Of a stretch of DNA of 64,000 nucleotides, positions 1 to 7,978 are shown piece after piece. Both the position numbers and the translations under genes were made by a program. Origin of the DNA: an uncultured Flavobacteriales bacterium (lineage in GTDB: Bacteria > Bacteroidota > Bacteroidia > Flavobacteriales_G > Salibacteraceae); assembly GCA_913057205.1 (NCBI GenBank), contig CAJXNO010000007.1:1-64000 (forward strand), read 5' to 3'. The notes below the pieces were generated by a model. The model was not told the origin of the DNA, ran no database searches, and worked only from the letters and a program-made list of their open reading frames with translations. Within the stretch, counting starts at the first letter, position 1. Each line of letters begins with the position of its first letter.

Positions 1-492
1 TTTGGAACAGGCGTAGGATTCTCCACGCAGTCGCGTCAAGCACAAGAAGAGGATATCGCCAAGGGAGTGATTGAAAAAGCCTTGAAAAACGCGTTTGCAC
101 CGGAGTTCCTAAACCGGATCGATGACGTGGTGTTGTTCAACAACCTTTACAAAGAACACATCCGTGAGATCATCCATATTGAAATGAAGTCTTTGTACAA
201 GCGTGTGGAGGAAATAGGTTATACCTTAACGGTGAGCGATCCGGCATTGGACTTTATCTCTGAAAAAGGATTCGACGACCGCTATGGTGCAAGACCGCTG
301 AAGCGCGCGATTCAGAAGTACTTGGAAGATCCGATGGCGGAAGAGATCATCAAGGCCAATATCGATGAAGGAGATACCCTCCATGCCGATATGGATAAGG
401 ATGGTACCAACATCGAGATCAAGGTCAAAAAGGCCAAGAAGAAGAAAAGCAAAAAGGAAGAGGAAGAAGACCCTGAAAAGGGTGAAAGCTGA
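1..492 (+). CDS. clpC: ClpC-type AAA+ unfoldase, C-terminal part (5' end outside window)
   Basis: The frame is open from base 1 and ends at TGA 490-492, giving the last 163 residues of a Clp ATPase that feeds unfolded substrates to the ClpP protease in the cytoplasm. Visible are FLNRIDDVVLFNNL, the sensor region of the second AAA+ module, then the D2 small domain with GARPLKRAIQKYLEDPMAE, which is typical of ClpB/ClpC. Linker residues such as FSTQSRQ favour ClpC over ClpB. The protein ends in an unusual highly charged tail of about 25 residues, very rich in Lys then Glu, which may be a substrate or partner contact or simply variable. A strong terminator follows. ClpC versus ClpB cannot be settled without the N-terminal half. 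Confidence 0.88.
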   Translation, partial: FGTGVGFSTQSRQAQEEDIAKGVIEKALKNAFAPEFLNRIDDVVLFNNLYKEHIREIIHIEMKSLYKRVEEIGYTLTVSDPALDFISEKGFDDRYGARPLKRAIQKYLEDPMAEEIIKANIDEGDTLHADMDKDGTNIEIKVKKAKKKKSKKEEEEDPEKGES

Positions 493-519
493 TCACTTCC
501 GGATTGCTGATAAACAAGA

Positions 520-544
520 AAGCCCCTTAACGGGGCTTTTTTTT
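520..544 (+). terminator. Rho-independent terminator after clpC
   Basis: AGCCCC (521-526) pairs with GGGGCT (532-537) around a short TTAAC loop, followed by eight T residues. It lies 28 bases after the clpC stop and 24 bases before the convergent recQ stop, so it may serve both directions, though the T tract is better on the plus strand. Confidence 0.9.
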
Positions 545-567
545 GTGCTCTTGTACGAACCAAAGGC

Positions 568-2787
568 CTAGTTCGCCACTTCAGACATGAACTTGATGCG
601 CACCAAGCGTAACTCCTCGGCAGTATAGTCATCGTCTCCCAACTCCTCGAGCGCTGCGTCAATGTCTGGTGTCTCCGCCTCCATGAAGTAGTCATAGACC
701 TCCTCTAAACGATCTTCATCTACGACATCCTCAATGTAATAATCAATGTTCACCTTGGTACCGCTATCAACGATGTGCTCCAGTTCTTCGATGAGGTCCT
801 CAAACTCCATCCCTTTCGCACTCGCGATGTCTTCCAAGGGGATCTTACGGTCAATGCTCTGAATGATGTAAACCTTCTTGCCCGACTTATTCACCACAGA
901 CTTCACCACCATATCTTGTGGACGTTCGATGCCGTTCTCTTCCACGTAGTTGGTGATCAACTCAATGAAAGGTCGGCCAAACTTCATGGCTTTGCCCTGC
1001 CCTACACCTTGGATGTTCTTCAGCTCCTCCATGTTGATCGGATACTGGTTGGCCATGTCTTGCAAGGAGGGATCCTGGAAAACAACGAATGGCGGCACAT
1101 TCTTTTGCTTCGCGATCTTCTTTCGTAGGTCTTTCAACAACTGAAACAGGGCTTCGTCCATTGCGCTACCGCCAGCCTTGCTGTTGGTCAGAATGTCTTC
1201 ACTATTGGCAATGTCGCTGGAATAATCGTGATCTTTAAAAATGATGAAGGACTCCGGAGGATTCTCCATGAATGCCCTTCCCTTCTCTGAGATCTTCACT
1301 AGTCCATAGTTCTCGATGTCTTTGTAAAGCAGTCCCTGCACAAGGGCCTGGCGGATGGCTGCCATCCAAAGCCGCTCATCGGTGTCTTTTCCAATTCCAA
1401 ACTCGGCCAAGTTGTTGTGGCGGTAGGTGGACACCTCAGAGGTGTTCTTTCCGACCAGGATGTTTACGATGTGCTTGGCCTTAAAGCGCTGTTTAATCGT
1501 ATCGATGAGTCGCATCAAGATCAGAATCTGCTCCTTGAATTCGATCTTTTCTTTTGGATTGACCGAGTTGTCATCCATCTTAGCGCCTTCCCCATGCTCT
1601 TCATCCCACTCCTCGCCAAAGTAGTTGAGCAGGAATTTTCGTCTAGAGATGGCGGTTTCAGCGTAGGAAACCACTTCTTCAAGCAATTGTCTACCAACCT
1701 CTTGTTCCGCAACGGGCTTGCCGTGCATGAACTTCTCTAGTTTCTCGATGTCTCGGTAGTCATAAAAGGCGATGCAACGTCCTTCTCCTCCGTCTCGACC
1801 AGCCCTTCCGGTTTCTTGGTAATAGCCTTCCAAGCTCTTTGGCATGTCATAGTGGATCACAAAGCGCACATCTGGTTTGTCGATGCCCATTCCAAAAGCG
1901 ATGGTCGCTACAATCACGTCGCAGTCTTCCATCAGGAATGCATCTTGATGGCGAGATCGGCTATTGGCATCAAATCCTGCGTGATACGGAAGTGCATTCA
2001 CTCCGTTCACCTGTAAGGTTGAAGCGATTTCCTCCACCTTCTTTCGGCTGAGGCAGTAGATGATACCGGATTTCCCTTGATTCTCTTTGATGAAGCGAAT
2101 GATCTGCTTCACCGGATCGATCTTCGGGCGTACTTCGTAGAAAAGGTTGGGTCTATTGAACGATGCTTTGTACACAGCAGCGTCGCTCATGCCTAGGTTC
2201 TTCTGGATGTCTGATTGCACCTTGGGGGTTGCGGTTGCCGTCAGGGCCATGACCGGGATATCTTGGTCGATGCCCTTGATCATCTCCTTGATGCGGCGGT
2301 ACTCTGGACGGAAATCATGTCCCCATTCCGAGATACAGTGTGCTTCGTCTACTGCAACAAAGGAAATGGTAACGGACTTCAAGAATTCGAGGTTTTCCTC
2401 TTTGTTGAGTGACTCTGGAGCCAAGTATAGCATTTTCGTATTCCCGTTCGTCACATCTTCCTTCACCTTGGTGATCTCGGACTTGTTGAGCGAGCTGTTT
2501 AGGAAGTGGGCCACGTTGTCATTGCTCCCATAGCTTCTGATCGAATCCACCTGATTCTTCATCAAGGCGATTAGCGGAGAAATGATGATGGCGGTACCAT
2601 CCTTCAGTAATGCGGGTAATTGATAACACAGTGATTTACCGCCACCGGTTGGCATGATGGCGAAGGTGTCTTGGCCTTTCATCAGGCTTTTGATCACCTC
2701 TTTCTGCATTCCCTTGAAGGAATCAAATCCAAAGTGTTCTTTAAGGGCCGTCTCTAAGGCCGCTTCGCTTGTCTGCATAGCTTCCAT
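568..2787 (-). CDS. recQ: RecQ-family ATP-dependent DNA helicase lacking the zinc cysteines
   Basis: A 739-residue 3'-5' DNA helicase of the RecQ family, acting in recombination and fork repair. Walker A GGGKS lies at residues 48-52, the DEAH box at 148-151 with the following HCISEWGHDFRP, and motif VI QETGRAGRDG at 325-334. An HRDC domain lies at about 543-615 (IQGVGQGKAMKFG), and an acidic C-terminal extension of about 120 residues follows. The RecQ zinc module, normally four cysteines, is present as a scaffold (SRRKFLLNYFGE, 382-393), but the first Cys is Ser382 and the later Cys cluster reads HGEGAKMDDN with no cysteine. The winged-helix part seems intact. The start is ATG at 2787; a second ATG lies at 2778. 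It is the only gene between the clpC terminator and a small membrane protein gene. Confidence 0.93.
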   Translation of the reverse strand: MEAMQTSEAALETALKEHFGFDSFKGMQKEVIKSLMKGQDTFAIMPTGGGKSLCYQLPALLKDGTAIIISPLIALMKNQVDSIRSYGSNDNVAHFLNSSLNKSEITKVKEDVTNGNTKMLYLAPESLNKEENLEFLKSVTISFVAVDEAHCISEWGHDFRPEYRRIKEMIKGIDQDIPVMALTATATPKVQSDIQKNLGMSDAAVYKASFNRPNLFYEVRPKIDPVKQIIRFIKENQGKSGIIYCLSRKKVEEIASTLQVNGVNALPYHAGFDANSRSRHQDAFLMEDCDVIVATIAFGMGIDKPDVRFVIHYDMPKSLEGYYQETGRAGRDGGEGRCIAFYDYRDIEKLEKFMHGKPVAEQEVGRQLLEEVVSYAETAISRRKFLLNYFGEEWDEEHGEGAKMDDNSVNPKEKIEFKEQILILMRLIDTIKQRFKAKHIVNILVGKNTSEVSTYRHNNLAEFGIGKDTDERLWMAAIRQALVQGLLYKDIENYGLVKISEKGRAFMENPPESFIIFKDHDYSSDIANSEDILTNSKAGGSAMDEALFQLLKDLRKKIAKQKNVPPFVVFQDPSLQDMANQYPINMEELKNIQGVGQGKAMKFGRPFIELITNYVEENGIERPQDMVVKSVVNKSGKKVYIIQSIDRKIPLEDIASAKGMEFEDLIEELEHIVDSGTKVNIDYYIEDVVDEDRLEEVYDYFMEAETPDIDAALEELGDDDYTAEELRLVRIKFMSEVAN

Positions 2788-2839
2788 TCAGAAATTCTCA
2801 GCTATTAAAAGTAGGACAAATGTTCGGAATAACTAACAT

Positions 2840-3067
2840 CTATGCTGGAGGTTGGTTTCCGCCGCTATCGTTGTCTTTGAAGAAATTTGAAAAAACGAAG
2901 AGGATCACCACGGAAGCACAGAAGATCACGACCAATGTGAGCAGTGATTTTCGGAATACCTGTTCCACTTCAATGATGTCCCAAATAGACAAAACGGCGA
3001 GGGATGAAAAGAACAACACGGCCACAATCATGATGGCGGCGGTTATTTTTCGAATACTATCAAACAT
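2840..3067 (-). CDS. Small two-pass membrane protein, unknown
   Basis: A 75-residue protein with two strongly hydrophobic stretches (about residues 9-29 and 40-62) separated by a short acidic loop (WDIIEVEQVF), ending in a polar tail NDSGGNQPPA. I do not recognise the family. It begins 8 bases after the stop of the large repeat protein on the same strand, so the two are probably co-transcribed. The start is a clear ATG. Function is unknown; it could be a small inner-membrane partner of the secreted repeat protein upstream. Confidence 0.6.
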   Translation of the reverse strand: MFDSIRKITAAIMIVAVLFFSSLAVLSIWDIIEVEQVFRKSLLTLVVIFCASVVILFVFSNFFKDNDSGGNQPPA

Positions 3068-3075
3068 GATGGTGA

Positions 3076-5925
3076 TTATTTAGTGGTTTCTCGGTTCCAC
3101 ACCAATTCGGTGATGGGTTGGTCATCTAAGAAGTAGTATTTACCTCCCCAGGAGTGTACCACACGCTTATAGACTTGTTCTTTGCCGTCATTGATAACGC
3201 GTCGAACGGTCACTTTCGTGCGTCCCTCATCATAGGTCTCTTCGATTACCCGTCTGTGCGAGTCTTCCTCTTCCACGGTTTGTACAGCATCTCGTTCGGC
3301 GATCAGTTGCTGACACTTGGTGATCCGCTCTTGCACATGAGTGGAAGCATTGTTGATGGCTAGGGCTTCTTTGTACAGTTCCAGCGCTTCATCCAGCTCT
3401 TCAGAAATGAAAGCCTTATCTGCCTTCGCTACCACTTGATCAAAGGCCTCCTTCTGCTTCTTTCGCTCGGCTTCTTGGATGAGCTGGGCTAACTGATCCA
3501 GTTTATCTTTAGGCATAGGGTCGTTTGGAATCAGACGTTGTGCTTCTTCAAACTTGTTCCGTGCTGCATCGAAGTTCTCTTCTAACATGGCTTGGTTTCC
3601 ATCCCGCATCAACTGATTGAATTGCTCACGCAGTTCTGCTTGACGCTTCTTTTCCGCTTCGATTTCTGCTGCTCTTTTTTCCTCTGCTGCCCGTCGTGCT
3701 ATAAGTTCTTCAATCTCCTTAAGACCATCGAGGTGATCGGTTTCGTCTATTGCAAAGGTTCCAGCCAAGTTGTAGGTCTCTTTCGCCTTCTCGTATTCCT
3801 GATCAGCGAGTTCCAATCTAGCCTTTTCTAGGGCGGTGGCGTATTTGCGTTTACGCTCTTTCTCCATGGCAACTCGATTGGATTCATCTTGCTGCTTGTT
3901 AAGGGCTTCGCGCGCCTTTCCTAATTGCTCTTGGGCATAAGCGTCGTCTTTGATCTCCAACGCGTCTTCGTATTTATTCAATGCCAGCTGGAACTGCTCT
4001 GCTGCAAAGGCTTGATCCGCATCTGCCAATAAACGCTTGAAGGCTTGTTCGCGCTCCGCTTTCTCTGCTTCTTGCTTCGACAGCCTTCGTTTGTCCTCAA
4101 TTCCCTTATCGCACCGCTCGATCAGACGCAGCGCTTTAGCGTCATCTGGTTTTAGCTTCAAGGCCTCTCTTAGCTGCTCTATGGCTTCCTCGTAAGCCTC
4201 CCCCTCGATCAAGGTTTCTGCTTGCGCGATTAAGTTCTGGTAGTTGCGTTCGCGCTCCTCTTCTTGGGACTTCATCAACAGCGCATGTTCCACCTTGCGC
4301 AATTGAGCATCTGGATAGGCTTCTCTGGGCTTGACGCCAAGCGCTTCTTGATATCCTGCCTTAGCTTCATCGTACCGCTTCTCATTGAAGGCAATGTCTG
4401 CTTGCTTGATCGCTTCATTGTAGCGTGTATTCAATGCTTTTTGCTCCTCTTGCTTACTCTGTTCTGCTGCAAGCCGTTCCCGTTCTTGTGCAAGGGAAGC
4501 CAAGGCTTCTATTGGTGCGCTGGCCTCTGGTTTGAACGAGAGGGCTTGGTTGTAGAACGATTCTGCAGCATTCAGGTCTCCGTTTCTTTTAGACTTCTCC
4601 CCTTCTCGCATCGCTTGTAGGTACTGTTGTTCTAACTGTGCAGCCTGCGCTTCCTCTGCTTGCTTTGCTGCAAGCGCTGAAATACGCTCTTCGATCTGGG
4701 CTAGTCGCTCCTTGGGCAGGCTAGCGTCTGGTTTGATTGCTAATGCTTCGTTGTACAAGGTCTTTGCATTGCTCCAGTTTTCGCTTTTGAAGGCGGTGTT
4801 TGCTTTATCCAGCTTGTCCTGGTACCTTGCTTCCAATTGCGCCATGGCTTCGGCTTCTTGGTTGGCAATAGCGTCTTTCGCCATGGCCTCCTCTGCCAAG
4901 GCGATGCGTCCTTTCGGGTAATCGTCTTGCTTCAGGTCGAGCGCATTGCGATACAATTCCTTCGCACCCCGATAATCCCCTTTATCAAAGGCGGCATCTG
5001 CTTGAGCGATCAGGTTGTTATACTTGTTCTCTTCTGCCGCTTTGGCATTGGCTGCCTCTGCTGCAAAGCGCTGTTTAGAAAGCATTTCCTTGCTCTCGCG
5101 TAATCGGTCTTTGGGATATTGTTCGTCGGGCTTAATTCCCAATGCTTCATTATAGCTGGCGATGGCCGTTTCCCACTCACCATTTCCAAATGCTTTGTCA
5201 GCCGTAGATAGTGCGGAGAAGTATTGATCTTCCTTGGCTCCTTCTGCTTGTAGCTGCTGGTTCACTTCAGATAGCATGGATTGCACCTCAGGGCTTCCTT
5301 TCTTAATGGATTCTGCGGCAAGCAGGTTGTCTTTGGCGGTAAGGTAGTCGCCGTCTTTCATCGCTAGCTCAGCATCTTTGAGCGCGAGTTGGAAGTCTTC
5401 TTCGAGCTGTTCCTTGCGCTGTTCAGCAGCTCGGGCAGCTGCCTTTTGCTCGTTTTCCAGTCGCTTGAGCTCATCTTCAATCTGTCGCATGTAGGCGTTG
5501 TCTCCTACAAAGTTTTGGACCTTTCCTTCGTAGTAGATCTTGCCGATCGGCTTCTCCAAGACCGAGTAATCCACTCCATCGATCCGCGTAAAGAGTTCCA
5601 CGGTTATCGGCCACTCATATCCAAACGCTTGCTCATCGATCGGTACGCCGTGGGTATTTACGTAGATGATCTTTTCCACGAAGCCTGCTTTGCTCACCCG
5701 GATGGTGAATTCATGATCAAAATCCAAGAAGAATTCGAATCGACCGTTGCGCTCTGAGGTTTGGGTTTCTACTTGCACGCCATCTCGGTACAGCGCTACC
5801 TTAGCTCCAGTTAAGCGACCACCGCCTTCTTCCTTCACAAGGCCATCGATCGCCAGGTTGGTAAAGTCTTGCGACTGGGCCAACAGCGATACGAAAAGCA
5901 TGATTATTGCGAGCGGATATCTCAT
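3076..5925 (-). CDS. Secreted protein with carboxypeptidase-regulatory-like domain and 11 helical repeats
   Basis: A 949-residue protein with an N-terminal signal peptide (cleavage near AQSQ). A beta-sandwich like carboxypeptidase regulatory domains follows at about 25-100 (LTGAKVALYRDG, GRFEF, IRVSKAGF). From about residue 170 to 880 there are 11 tandem repeats of about 58-75 residues. Each has a TPR-like helix pair of the pattern A-F-x-x-G-x-Y-x-x-A-x-x-x-Y-x-x-A-L-x-I-K-P-D followed by a long charged Ala/Glu/Lys helix. The C-terminal 70 residues are different (VTVRRVINDG, VVHSWGGKYYFLDD) and may be a small folded cap. It is likely periplasmic or cell-surface and a scaffold; no catalytic residues are evident. 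It precedes a small membrane protein by 8 bases. The regular repeats make it a candidate for copy-number variation. Confidence 0.75.
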   Translation of the reverse strand: MRYPLAIIMLFVSLLAQSQDFTNLAIDGLVKEEGGGRLTGAKVALYRDGVQVETQTSERNGRFEFFLDFDHEFTIRVSKAGFVEKIIYVNTHGVPIDEQAFGYEWPITVELFTRIDGVDYSVLEKPIGKIYYEGKVQNFVGDNAYMRQIEDELKRLENEQKAAARAAEQRKEQLEEDFQLALKDAELAMKDGDYLTAKDNLLAAESIKKGSPEVQSMLSEVNQQLQAEGAKEDQYFSALSTADKAFGNGEWETAIASYNEALGIKPDEQYPKDRLRESKEMLSKQRFAAEAANAKAAEENKYNNLIAQADAAFDKGDYRGAKELYRNALDLKQDDYPKGRIALAEEAMAKDAIANQEAEAMAQLEARYQDKLDKANTAFKSENWSNAKTLYNEALAIKPDASLPKERLAQIEERISALAAKQAEEAQAAQLEQQYLQAMREGEKSKRNGDLNAAESFYNQALSFKPEASAPIEALASLAQERERLAAEQSKQEEQKALNTRYNEAIKQADIAFNEKRYDEAKAGYQEALGVKPREAYPDAQLRKVEHALLMKSQEEERERNYQNLIAQAETLIEGEAYEEAIEQLREALKLKPDDAKALRLIERCDKGIEDKRRLSKQEAEKAEREQAFKRLLADADQAFAAEQFQLALNKYEDALEIKDDAYAQEQLGKAREALNKQQDESNRVAMEKERKRKYATALEKARLELADQEYEKAKETYNLAGTFAIDETDHLDGLKEIEELIARRAAEEKRAAEIEAEKKRQAELREQFNQLMRDGNQAMLEENFDAARNKFEEAQRLIPNDPMPKDKLDQLAQLIQEAERKKQKEAFDQVVAKADKAFISEELDEALELYKEALAINNASTHVQERITKCQQLIAERDAVQTVEEEDSHRRVIEETYDEGRTKVTVRRVINDGKEQVYKRVVHSWGGKYYFLDDQPITELVWNRETTK

Positions 5926-6033
5926 GGTATGGTTTCGCCTCTAAATTAATCAATGCAGGGCACTAAGACCTTGGTCTTAAAAGGAATTAGCTCAATAAGT
6001 AGTTTTGAGGAGTAAACTGTACTTAACCCCGGT

Positions 6034-6888
6034 TTACTTTGGTTCAGGACTAAGCTCAATATCGCCTAGGATTCGTAGCCTGAACTTGCCGAAATACATG
6101 TCTATGAATGCCTGCTCATCATTGTACAAACGAGCAGCAAATTCTCCGTTGATGATATCATAGCTCTGGTTATCTCTGAAATTAGGCTCAATCGTTTCCA
6201 ACTTGAAGTAGCCATAAGGTTGGAAGGTAGGCCAGTTATCAGAGCGCCACTCCACGCCAGCTGTATCTGTGTAGGAGATTACAACGCCAGGACGCGCATC
6301 GTTGTTCCAAATGGTGTCTTCAAGGTTGTTGTTCCCTACTCTACCCCATGCAATCAATCCGGGTTCGTCCAATGACGGGTTGTTCAGGTAATCTTCAATA
6401 TCCCAGAATGCAACCGTATCGGTCAAGTCGTTGAATGGGAATTGAAGGGAGAAATAATCATCGTTGAACTCTTCCACTTCCAGTGGATCTGGAATCGGAT
6501 CTTCGATGCCTGGGAAGAGAATTTCGTGGTAGCGCTTCTGAAGAACAGTAGTGGTAGGCGCATAAGTAAAACCTGTTTTGATGCGTTCATCATAATCTTC
6601 CAGGTCTTCTGCACCAACGGTGTCGTAGATCTCTTCGCTGCGCACCTCAGAAACATAATTGTACCACGTGGTGTCACCCCATTGGGTAGTATCATCCAAT
6701 ATCTCATACGTAAATGTGTCACGCTGGCGACCCAGTGTGTACTGCACGTAGTAGTAATTGTCGATGATGTGTTTCGACGGCTCCGGTGGCATGATCGGGT
6801 CTATGATCACATCTGGTGGTTGCTCTCGGCAAGCGATCATTGCTACCATCAACACCAATCCAATAAAGATCTTCTTTAGCATACCCAT
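6034..6888 (-). CDS. Lipoprotein, unknown; resembles the lipoprotein at 12034-12852
   Basis: A 284-residue predicted lipoprotein: signal peptide with lipobox ending MIAC (Cys at about residue 20), then an acidic, Tyr/Trp-rich mature part. I do not recognise a named domain. The last 90 residues match the other lipoprotein at 12034-12852. Shared elements are GV-x-x-x-YTD followed by W; then GEFA-x-RLYN and KFR-x-R-(I/L), with similar spacing, and both have Tyr-rich N-terminal segments. The two genes bracket the cobalamin locus. This one begins 67 bases after the BtuG-like gene ends and has its own -7 box (TAAATTCG on the minus strand at 6903-6910), so it may be expressed separately. ATG at 6888; a second ATG at 6882 is equally usable. 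Confidence 0.7.
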   Translation of the reverse strand: MGMLKKIFIGLVLMVAMIACREQPPDVIIDPIMPPEPSKHIIDNYYYVQYTLGRQRDTFTYEILDDTTQWGDTTWYNYVSEVRSEEIYDTVGAEDLEDYDERIKTGFTYAPTTTVLQKRYHEILFPGIEDPIPDPLEVEEFNDDYFSLQFPFNDLTDTVAFWDIEDYLNNPSLDEPGLIAWGRVGNNNLEDTIWNNDARPGVVISYTDTAGVEWRSDNWPTFQPYGYFKLETIEPNFRDNQSYDIINGEFAARLYNDEQAFIDMYFGKFRLRILGDIELSPEPK

Positions 6889-6902
6889 TCTCTAAACGCT
6901 AG

Positions 6903-6910
6903 CGAATTTA
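6903..6910 (-). promoter_or_regulatory. Candidate -7 box for the 6034-6888 lipoprotein
   Basis: Minus-strand TAAATTCG fits TAnnTTCG and lies 14 bases before the ATG at 6888. No clear -33 TTG was found at the usual distance, so this is a motif-only call. Confidence 0.35.
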
Positions 6911-6955
6911 CGAATTAGACGTATATAACGCCATTTGGGTTTAGTAATTGCTAAA

Positions 6956-7978
6956 CTATGGTTGTTGAATGTGCAATATTGCTTGAGGAATGAGACCTGT
7001 TTCGTGGGCTTCAATCCGTTTTAGATTTTGATCGTATACCTCTATCCTACCCTTGCTCAAGTAGTCGAGTACATCGGTTGCAATCACCAAAGCATCATCT
7101 GTGTAAAGGCTGTAGGGCGTTTGCAAATCATGTGCTGACCCATGGATGTATGTGCCATCCCAATCAAACAGCAGCAGAGAGTCTGCCGTTAGCAGCGTAA
7201 TTCCCTGATCGGAAAAACTGAGATCGTTCACTCCTGTGGCGTACTCCATGGTCAAGGTGTAGGAATCATCCGTAAACCGGACTATGCGAAGTCCTGATGC
7301 ACGCAGAACGCCCACATAAATCGCACCATCCCATACCGCTGCTTGGATCGGATCACCACCTAGGTGAAATGCTCCGGTGTTGGTCAAGGTTGCGGTATCG
7401 ATGACGATCAGTGTAGAGTCTGACTTGCCCACCGCATAAAGGCGATCACTTAATAGGTAGAGCTGCTCGGTCCAATCCACAGTTTTAACGCTGTGTTCAA
7501 GCGCACCAGTGCGCCGGTCGATCACGTGTACCGCCCCGCCACCAAAGCTGCTTACTGCCAAGCGGTTTCCATTCAATGCAACGGCATAACGCGGAGAATT
7601 CAATCCATCCAAGACCCGAACTTCCCTGTAGTCTTTGGCGCTGATCACACGGATCAAGCCTGAATTATTCATGACCAAATAAACCAAGGAATCGATTTGA
7701 AGCATACTCTGCAATACGTCGCCAGGACCATAGCCATTCGCACGCTCAAATACTTGGTTATCTACCCTACCGCTATCTGGGTAAAAAGCAGTGAGCGACG
7801 CATTTCCATACTGAAAGTTCCCCTCACACCCAATCAGATATGTGTTCGCGAAAGAAGCAGGTTGCTCAGGGGGCACGGGCGGCTGAATAGGTCCGAACCA
7901 CTCCCCTTCCTTTTGACAACCGACCTGAGCAGTCGTAAAGGACAGCACCATTGCAAAGTTGACGAATGTATGCCTCAT
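6956..7978 (-). CDS. btuG: BtuG-like surface beta-propeller lipoprotein (corrinoid binding)
   Basis: A 340-residue lipoprotein with seven-bladed-propeller-like repeats of the YncE/DUF5074 kind: recurring V-x-V-I-D blades such as GLIRVISAKDYREV, AVHVIDRRTGAL and LIVIDTATLTNTG. The signal peptide ends in a lipobox-like QVGC; the residues after it (QKEGEW) resemble a Bacteroidota surface-export signal. Known: BtuG proteins are surface propeller lipoproteins that bind cobalamin very tightly and pair with BtuB. Here the gene lies directly after a BtuB-like receptor, with ATG at 7978 overlapping the receptor's stop (ATGA, 7975-7978), and downstream of a cobalamin riboswitch, which supports the assignment. 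A longer reading frame extends upstream but would run inside the receptor gene. The symbol is by context, not by search. Confidence 0.75.
   Translation of the reverse strand: MRHTFVNFAMVLSFTTAQVGCQKEGEWFGPIQPPVPPEQPASFANTYLIGCEGNFQYGNASLTAFYPDSGRVDNQVFERANGYGPGDVLQSMLQIDSLVYLVMNNSGLIRVISAKDYREVRVLDGLNSPRYAVALNGNRLAVSSFGGGAVHVIDRRTGALEHSVKTVDWTEQLYLLSDRLYAVGKSDSTLIVIDTATLTNTGAFHLGGDPIQAAVWDGAIYVGVLRASGLRIVRFTDDSYTLTMEYATGVNDLSFSDQGITLLTADSLLLFDWDGTYIHGSAHDLQTPYSLYTDDALVIATDVLDYLSKGRIEVYDQNLKRIEAHETGLIPQAILHIQQP

Noticed and set aside
4264-5757. Several plus-strand frames of 70-120 codons across the repeat-protein gene
   Set aside because: They are antisense to a long, well-formed coding frame with regular repeats; their apparent proteins lack any domain or sensible start.
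6939-6955. Hairpin TTTAGCAATTACTAAA after the BtuG-like gene
   Set aside because: The stem is short and AT-rich and no T tract follows, so it is not called a terminator.
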